Assembly: GCA_027336345.1 (NCBI GenBank)
Contig: DAHWFZ010000083.1
Location: forward strand, 1-10,503
Length of the DNA stretch: 10,503 bases
Reading direction: 5' to 3'
From: Candidatus Wolfebacteria bacterium
Lineage (GTDB): Bacteria; Patescibacteriota; Minisyncoccia; UBA6257; UBA9933
The position numbers and the translations under genes were made by a program. The notes beneath the pieces are model-generated. The model saw nothing but the letters and a program-made list of their open reading frames with translations, searched no databases and had not been told where the DNA came from. Positions 6,415-10,503 of the stretch are shown one piece after another (position 1 is the first letter of the stretch; each line of letters opens with the position of its first letter).

Positions 6415-7428
6415 AAAAAAAGCTTTTTAATTGTTGCGGGCGCGGTTATTTTATTATTCGCGATTATCGGGATTATTTTTATCAATTCCATTAAACCGGT
6501 TTCAGTTGCTAATCCGGAGCAATCCGAATTTATAATTGATCAGGGGATGGGAGTCGGTGAAATAAGCCAGCAGCTTTATGCCGGCGGACTGATAAAATCA
6601 AAATTGGGGTTTGAAATTTATTCATTTTTAAACGGAAAATTTTTAAAATTTAAGCCGGGCGTTTATTTGCTGGATTCCGGGCAATCAGCGCGCCGGATTA
6701 TCGATATTTTAACAGGCGGGCCGAAAGAAATTACCGCGGTTATTGCTCCGGGAATGACATTAAGAGAAATGGATGATTATCTGTCTTCGATTAAAATTAT
6801 AAAAAAAGGGGAATTGATAACTTTTAATTTGGATAAAATAAAGAGTAAATATCAGTTTCTTGCCAGTGTAAAATCTTTGGAAGGGTTTTTGTTCCCTGAT
6901 ACGTACCAATTTTTTGCGGCTTCCGACCCGGCTGATGTGGTTGATAAAATTTTGGATAATTTCCGGGAAAAAGCTTTGCCGTCTTTTTCTTCGGTTTTTT
7001 CAAATAACGATAAATTTTCAGAAAAATTAATCCTTGCGTCGCTTTTGGAAAAAGAAGTTGTTGATTATAAAGATAAACAGATTGTTGCCGGGATTTTGGA
7101 AAAGAGAATTGCCGCCGGAATGCCCCTTCAAATTGACGCCACTGTAATTTATGCGGTATGCGGCGGGAGGTTTAAAACCGGAAACGGAGGTTGCGGGATC
7201 AGCAGAGCAAGCGGTGATTTTAAAATAGATTCGCCATACAATACATATAAATATAAAGGATATCCTCCGGCGCCGATTTCCAATCCGGGCATTGATTCAA
7301 TAAATGCCGCGCTGAATCCGATAAAATCAAATTACTGGTTTTATTTGTCGGATTTAAATACAAAAAAGACGATTTTTGCCAAAACATTGGATGAGCAGAA
7401 CAATAATATGGTGAAGTATTTGCAGTAG
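6397..7428 (+). CDS. mltG: Endolytic murein transglycosylase MltG
   Basis: Cuts nascent glycan strands in the membrane-proximal periplasm, setting strand length. 343 residues, as usual for the family: a cytoplasmic MFNFQIKK, one membrane anchor (about 9-31), a LysM-like region (about 45-110), then the YceG/MltG catalytic domain. Landmarks: LEGFLFPDTY (161-170), catalytic E218 in ASLLEKEV, MPLQIDATVIYAV (242-254), DSPYNTYKYKGYPPAPISNPG (from 278) and an ALNP turn. Residues 255-277 form a glycine-rich loop with two cysteines (C255 and C266) between the catalytic motifs. This start is the only one that keeps the anchor, yet it lies inside an AT-rich repeat and has no Shine-Dalgarno. It pairs functionally with rodA upstream. 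No clear terminator follows. Confidence 0.93.
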   Translation: MFNFQIKKSFLIVAGAVILLFAIIGIIFINSIKPVSVANPEQSEFIIDQGMGVGEISQQLYAGGLIKSKLGFEIYSFLNGKFLKFKPGVYLLDSGQSARRIIDILTGGPKEITAVIAPGMTLREMDDYLSSIKIIKKGELITFNLDKIKSKYQFLASVKSLEGFLFPDTYQFFAASDPADVVDKILDNFREKALPSFSSVFSNNDKFSEKLILASLLEKEVVDYKDKQIVAGILEKRIAAGMPLQIDATVIYAVCGGRFKTGNGGCGISRASGDFKIDSPYNTYKYKGYPPAPISNPGIDSINAALNPIKSNYWFYLSDLNTKKTIFAKTLDEQNNNMVKYLQ

Positions 7429-7445
7429 AGTAATGATGTTTATGG

Positions 7446-7566
7446 GTTCGGCAATCTGGATGGGGGGGAGTTCGGCAAAGACCCCGTATTAGAATTTTGG
7501 CTTTTTGCCGAAAGGCAAATTGAATGCATATTAACCGGAATTTCACTACGGGGCGAGGTTCGGCAA
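7446..7566. repeat. GTTCGGCAA direct repeats with a nested palindrome
   Basis: GTTCGGCAA occurs three times, at 7446-7454, 7470-7478 and 7558-7566. Between copies two and three CCCCGTA (7482-7488) can pair with TACGGGG (7547-7553), enclosing the hairpin TTTGCC-GAAA-GGCAAA (7504-7519). No protein is encoded. Nothing T-rich follows the hairpin, so it is not a terminator. Confidence 0.55.
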
Positions 7567-7603
7567 GGTAGGATATAGAATGGATTCAGGATGGCAAAAA
7601 AGC

Positions 7604-7633
7604 GAGATTGCCACGGAGTACCTCGCAATGACA
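7604..7633. repeat. GAGATTGCC...CTCGCAATGACA repeat
   Basis: A 30-bp unit, GAGATTGCCACGGAGTA followed by CCTCGCAATGACA, looking like a variant of the AGATTCTTCGG...CTCAGAATGACA family. A half copy, TCTCGCAATGACATA, is at 7757-7771. Confidence 0.55.
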
Positions 7634-7657
7634 AAGATGAGGTCCTGCAACCCTAAA

Positions 7658-7698
7658 GAGGAGGAAGCCAGCTTCCAACAAACACAGAGCTCAGAATG
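7658..7698. repeat. GGAAGCC-GCTTCC palindromic repeat, copy 3
   Basis: Identical to copy 2 over 26 bp starting GAGGAGGAAGCCAGC (7658-7683 versus 3967-3992), then ACAGAGCTCAGAATG. It lies 3.7 kb from copy 2 with unrelated upstream flank, which is what a dispersed element would show. Confidence 0.7.
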
Positions 7699-7710
7699 CC
7701 GAAAAAAATA

Positions 7711-7745
7711 AACCTCACCCAACCTCTCCTTAAAAAGGAGCGGGG
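7711..7745. repeat. AACCTCACCCAACCTCTCCTT repeat with short hairpin
   Basis: AACCTCACCCAACC precedes CTCCTT-AAA-AAGGAG (7726-7740) and CGGGG. This is like short CCTCACCC...CTCC repeats seen between genes in many bacteria, and it shares its hairpin core with 3480-3496. Confidence 0.45.
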
Positions 7746-7783
7746 CTACTACTTGTCTCGCAATGACATATGAAATGGCAAGG

Positions 7784-7813
7784 TTGGATTTTTTAACAAA
7801 GGCTTGGTATAAT
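7784..7813 (+). promoter_or_regulatory. Candidate rpoB promoter P1 (extended -10)
   Basis: TTGGAT (7784-7789), an 18-bp spacer, then TATAAT (7808-7813) preceded by TGG, giving a consensus extended -10 box. Transcription would start near 7820, about 295 nt before rpoB. It is the first good sigma-70-like sequence after the repeat block. Confidence 0.55.
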
Positions 7814-7845
7814 TTATTATCTTTGATATTATCCACACTCAGGGC

Positions 7846-7873
7846 TTGACTTATATTTTGGATCGTGTAGAGT
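7846..7873 (+). promoter_or_regulatory. Candidate rpoB promoter P2
   Basis: TTGACT (7846-7851) matches five of six -35 bases. After 16 bp comes TAGAGT (7868-7873), a weaker -10 with the key T, A and final T. A start near 7880 would give a leader of about 235 nt holding all of the structure described downstream. Confidence 0.45.
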
Positions 7874-7937
7874 ATTTATATTAACTTAATCTGCAATTGG
7901 ATAACTTGAATTATTAAAATAAGCACTTTTTTTTATT

Positions 7938-7968
7938 GTAACCGCCATAAGCGGATACTTTTATTTTA
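7938..7968 (+). terminator. Attenuator-like hairpin in the rpoB leader
   Basis: GTA-A-CCGC (7938-7945), loop CATAA, GCGG-A-TAC (7951-7958): seven pairs with one A-A mismatch, followed by TTTTATTTTA. The stem is short for an efficient terminator, so partial termination or a merely structural role are both possible. Confidence 0.4.
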
Positions 7969-7970
7969 TG

Positions 7971-8113
7971 CCCAGTTAGTGAAACTGCGACTGCTTTAAC
8001 CAATTTTTTTTTCGGCAGTTTTGCTAAATCGGGTAATTAAGGAATAAATTTTAAAATTAGACAGCGCTTTAATTTTGTTAAAGAAAAAATTAGGTCGCAG
8101 TTCTACTACTGGG
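7971..8113 (+). ncRNA. Candidate structured 5' leader (cis-regulatory RNA) of rpoB
   Basis: The 5' arm CCCAGTTAGTGAAACTGCGA plus C (7971-7991) pairs with GTCGCAGTTCTACTACTGGG (8094-8113): six pairs, a one-base bulge, four pairs including a G-U, one A-C mismatch, then nine unbroken pairs. Inside, CTTTAAC (7994-8000) pairs with GTTAAAG (8077-8083). The outer helix ends one base before the rpoB ATG, so it would bury the ribosome landing site, and no Shine-Dalgarno is visible. A competing pairing exists: AAACTGC (7982-7988) also matches GCAGTTT (8015-8021). This is what the sequence allows; that it folds and regulates is inference. I do not recognise it as a known riboswitch or leader class. Confidence 0.55.
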
Positions 8114-8114
8114 T

Positions 8115-10503
8115 ATGGCTAAAAAATTAAATTCTAAAATCTTCTCGTCCCATCCCGGTTCTTTCATAGAACAGCCGTTTTTGGCAAAGATTCAAAAAGA
8201 TTCATGGGAGTGGTTTGTAAAAAAAGGGTTAAGGGAACTTTTTGATGAAATTTCTCCGATCAAAGATTATACCGGCGCCGAGGTTGAACTGTATTTTTTG
8301 GATTATTATTTTGATGAGCCTCGTTACAATGAAGAAACTGCGAGACTGAAAGGTTTGACTTACGAAGCTCCTTTGAGAGTCAAAGTAAAACTTGTAAACC
8401 ACAAAACAAAAGACACGAGCGAACAAGAAATTTATTTGGGAGATTTTCCGATAATGACCAGCCGCTACACGTTCATTATGAACGGAGTGGAGCGCGTTAT
8501 GGTTTCCCAGCTGCTCCGTTCAAGCGGCGTTTACTTTAACGCGACGGTCTCAAGAGGCAAAAAATTATTCGGCGCTAAAATTATTCCAAACCGCGGAAGC
8601 TGGCTGGAATTTGAAACCGAGTCGGACGGATTTATCGGAGTAAAAATAGACAGGCACAGGAAAGCTCCGGTTACGAATCTTTTAAGAATTTTTACCGATA
8701 ACGGAAAACATTTATTGGACGACAACGACAGCATCAGAAAAGCGTTCGCGGATTCCGACAAGGGAACGGTGAAATTCATTGAAGCGACTTTGAAAAAAGA
8801 TCCGACCAAGAACGCGTCGGAGGCATATTTGGAAATTTATAAACGGTTAAGACCCGGCGATTTGGCGACTCCGGAAAACGCGAAGAACCTTATTGATTCA
8901 ATGTTTACAAGGGGAGACCGCTACAGCCTTTCTAACGTTGGAAGGTTTAAGCTGAATCAAAGGCTTGGTTTTAAAGGGAAAGAATCAACGCTTTTGGATC
9001 TTGACGACATAAAAGCGATTGTTAAGGAAATTATCAATTTGAATAATACTCCGTCCGCGGAACCGGATGATATTGACGCTTTGGGAAACAGGCGCGTAAG
9101 GGTTGTCGGCGAATTATTGCAGGCCAGGCTTTATGTCGGCTTTGCCAGAATGAGAAGAAATATCCAGGACAGAATATCAACTTCCGATATTGAAAATTTG
9201 TCGCCGGTGCAGCTTATAAACGGCCGTCCGTTGGTGGCGGTTATGAAAGAATTTTTGACTTCTTCGCAGCTTTCGCAGTTTATGGATCAGACAAATCCAT
9301 TGGCTGAAGTTGAGCACAAGAGAAGGCTTTCGCTTTTGGGACCCGGCGGTTTGACCAGGGAACACGCCGGCTTTGAAGTCCGCGACGTTCACCCGTCGCA
9401 TTACGGAAGAATTTGTCCGATTGAAACTCCCGAAGGACAGTCAATCGGTTTGGTTAACCATTTTTCAAGCTATGCCCGCTTGAATGATTTCGGATTTTTG
9501 GAAACTCCGTATGTAAAAGTAAAAGACGGAAAAGTTTCCGGAGACATAGAGTGGATGGATGCCATTGAAGAGCAGAAATATAAAATCGCCCACGGAGGAG
9601 TCAAGCTGGACGATCAGAATAAAATTACAAGCAAAATCGTTGAAGCCAGAATCCAGGGAGAACCGCGCACCATTGAAAGAAGCGAAGTTGATTTTATGGA
9701 TGTTACGAACAACCAGTCAATCAGCGTTGCCACGTCGCTTATTCCGTTTTTGGAACACGATGACGCAAACCGCGCTTTGATGGGATCAAACATGCAGCGC
9801 CAAGCCGTGCCTACGATAAAACCGCAGGCTCCTTTGGTTGGAACCGGCATTGAAGAAAAAATCGCGCAGGATTCATTAAGGGGAATTACCGCGGAAGCGG
9901 ACGGCGAGATTATTGAAGCAGATGCCGATCACATAGTTTTAAAAACAAAATCGGAACTCAAAGAATACAAACTTTACAAATTCCAGAGATCAAACCAGTA
10001 CACCTGCATTTCGCAGAAACTTTTGGTCAATAAAGGCGATCATGTGAAGAAGGGCACAATTCTGGCGGATGGTCCGTCAATGGACAACGGCGTTTTGGCA
10101 TTGGGGCAGAACCTTTTGGTCGCGTTCGTTTCATGGGAAGGCGCCAACTTTGAGGACGCCATTATTCTTTCCGAGAGAGTCGTGAAAGACGATGTGTTTT
10201 CGTCAATCCACATAAAAGATTTTTATTGCGATGTCAGGGACACGAAACTCGGGCCTGAAGTCACGACAAACGATATCCCGAATGTTTCCGAGGAAAAACT
10301 GAGGAATCTTGACGAAGAAGGCATTATCCGCATCGGCGCGGAAGTGAGATCGGGCGATATTCTGGTCGGAAAAGTTTCTCCGAAAGGCGAGACCGAACTT
10401 ACGGCCGAAGAAAAATTATTGAGAGCTATTTTTGAAGAAAAAGCGAGGGACGTCAAAGACTCATCTTTGGTTTTGCCGCACGGCGAAGCCGGAAGGATTA
10501 TCG
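8115..10503 (+). CDS. rpoB: DNA-directed RNA polymerase beta subunit, 5' part (runs off window)
   Basis: Catalytic subunit of RNA polymerase. The first 796 codons are present, about two thirds of the protein. Start: ATG at 8115, with an in-frame TAG at 8091 and no other usual start between. N-terminus carries the typical FIEQPFLAKIQKDSWEWF. Next come the beta lobe, without room for the large E. coli lobe insertion, and the rifampicin pocket SSQLSQFMDQ...HKRRLSLLGPGGL, where Q388, D391, H401, R404, S406 and L408 correspond to E. coli Q513, D516, H526, R529, S531 and L533, so no classical resistance substitution is seen. Then GRICPIETPEG, the active-site region EGANFEDAI with E680-D681, and SPKGETELTAEEKLLRAIF near the edge. 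rplJ-rplL are not upstream; mltG is instead. rpoC is expected downstream. Confidence 0.96.
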   Translation, partial: MAKKLNSKIFSSHPGSFIEQPFLAKIQKDSWEWFVKKGLRELFDEISPIKDYTGAEVELYFLDYYFDEPRYNEETARLKGLTYEAPLRVKVKLVNHKTKDTSEQEIYLGDFPIMTSRYTFIMNGVERVMVSQLLRSSGVYFNATVSRGKKLFGAKIIPNRGSWLEFETESDGFIGVKIDRHRKAPVTNLLRIFTDNGKHLLDDNDSIRKAFADSDKGTVKFIEATLKKDPTKNASEAYLEIYKRLRPGDLATPENAKNLIDSMFTRGDRYSLSNVGRFKLNQRLGFKGKESTLLDLDDIKAIVKEIINLNNTPSAEPDDIDALGNRRVRVVGELLQARLYVGFARMRRNIQDRISTSDIENLSPVQLINGRPLVAVMKEFLTSSQLSQFMDQTNPLAEVEHKRRLSLLGPGGLTREHAGFEVRDVHPSHYGRICPIETPEGQSIGLVNHFSSYARLNDFGFLETPYVKVKDGKVSGDIEWMDAIEEQKYKIAHGGVKLDDQNKITSKIVEARIQGEPRTIERSEVDFMDVTNNQSISVATSLIPFLEHDDANRALMGSNMQRQAVPTIKPQAPLVGTGIEEKIAQDSLRGITAEADGEIIEADADHIVLKTKSELKEYKLYKFQRSNQYTCISQKLLVNKGDHVKKGTILADGPSMDNGVLALGQNLLVAFVSWEGANFEDAIILSERVVKDDVFSSIHIKDFYCDVRDTKLGPEVTTNDIPNVSEEKLRNLDEEGIIRIGAEVRSGDILVGKVSPKGETELTAEEKLLRAIFEEKARDVKDSSLVLPHGEAGRII

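Larger units (their letters stand above)
7429..8114. other. 686-bp spacer between mltG and rpoB: repeats, then promoters and leader
   Basis: The first half (7440-7770) is a patchwork of dispersed repeats with no believable gene; minus-strand open frames there simply read through repeats. The second half (7780-8114) is AT-rich and non-repetitive, with two promoter-like sequences and an RNA-type structure ending at the rpoB start codon. Confidence 0.75.

Noticed and set aside
7220..7836. Overlapping minus-strand open frames (108, 64 and 96 residues) after and across the mltG end
   Set aside because: They read through dispersed repeats and the mltG 3' end, overlap one another, and show no recognisable protein features.
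7971..8113. L10/L12-type ribosomal protein leader
   Set aside because: That leader precedes rplJ-rplL. Here the structure abuts rpoB directly and no rplJ or rplL is present, so the known class cannot be claimed.
91..10503. Alternative genetic code (TGA as glycine, code 25)
   Set aside because: None of the six genes contains an in-frame TGA, and all end with TAA or TAG or run off the window intact.

Overview
This is a 10.5 kb stretch of bacterial chromosome holding six protein genes, all on the + strand: a ClpB-type disaggregase (91-2760), an unrecognised polytopic membrane protein (2696-3451), the tRNA t6A enzyme TsaD (4039-5181), the cell-wall polymerase RodA (5285-6349), the lytic transglycosylase MltG (6397-7428) and the 5' 796 codons of rpoB (8115 to the window end). 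The style suggests Patescibacteria/CPR, probably Parcubacteria: divergent but complete housekeeping proteins, rpoB without rplJ-rplL directly upstream, few Shine-Dalgarno sites, and spacers full of short dispersed repeats. That placement is inference from style and would need an rpoB or TsaD tree. All genes read with TGA as a stop, so the code-25 lineages (Gracilibacteria/Absconditabacteria) are unlikely.

Layout. The clpB and membrane-protein genes overlap by 65 nt and form one unit. A 587-bp non-coding, repeat-filled spacer follows. tsaD stands alone and ends in a hairpin terminator that uses its own stop codon. rodA and mltG are 47 bp apart and probably cotranscribed; both serve peptidoglycan synthesis, RodA polymerising glycan strands and MltG cleaving nascent ones. 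A second 686-bp spacer is repeats in its first half and, in its second half, two promoter-like sequences and a strongly structured leader ending one nucleotide before the rpoB start codon.

Most notable points. (1) The rpoB leader contains a 19-bp long-range helix (7971-7991 with 8094-8113) enclosing about 100 nt, with a competing pairing and an upstream attenuator-like hairpin. It looks like a cis-regulatory RNA. (2) tsaD appears to carry four in-frame segments made of the same kinds of short repeat seen in the spacers, lengthening the protein to 380 residues. (3) The ClpB-type protein, with a full middle domain, has an Ile-Gly-Phe tripeptide in an extended loop where ClpA/ClpC carry their ClpP-docking loop. 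(4) Several families of short palindromic repeats recur in the spacers, one with a perfect 14-bp palindrome core. There are no tRNA or rRNA genes, insertion sequences, phage genes or CRISPR arrays. Family assignments come from motif recognition by eye; no database search was run.
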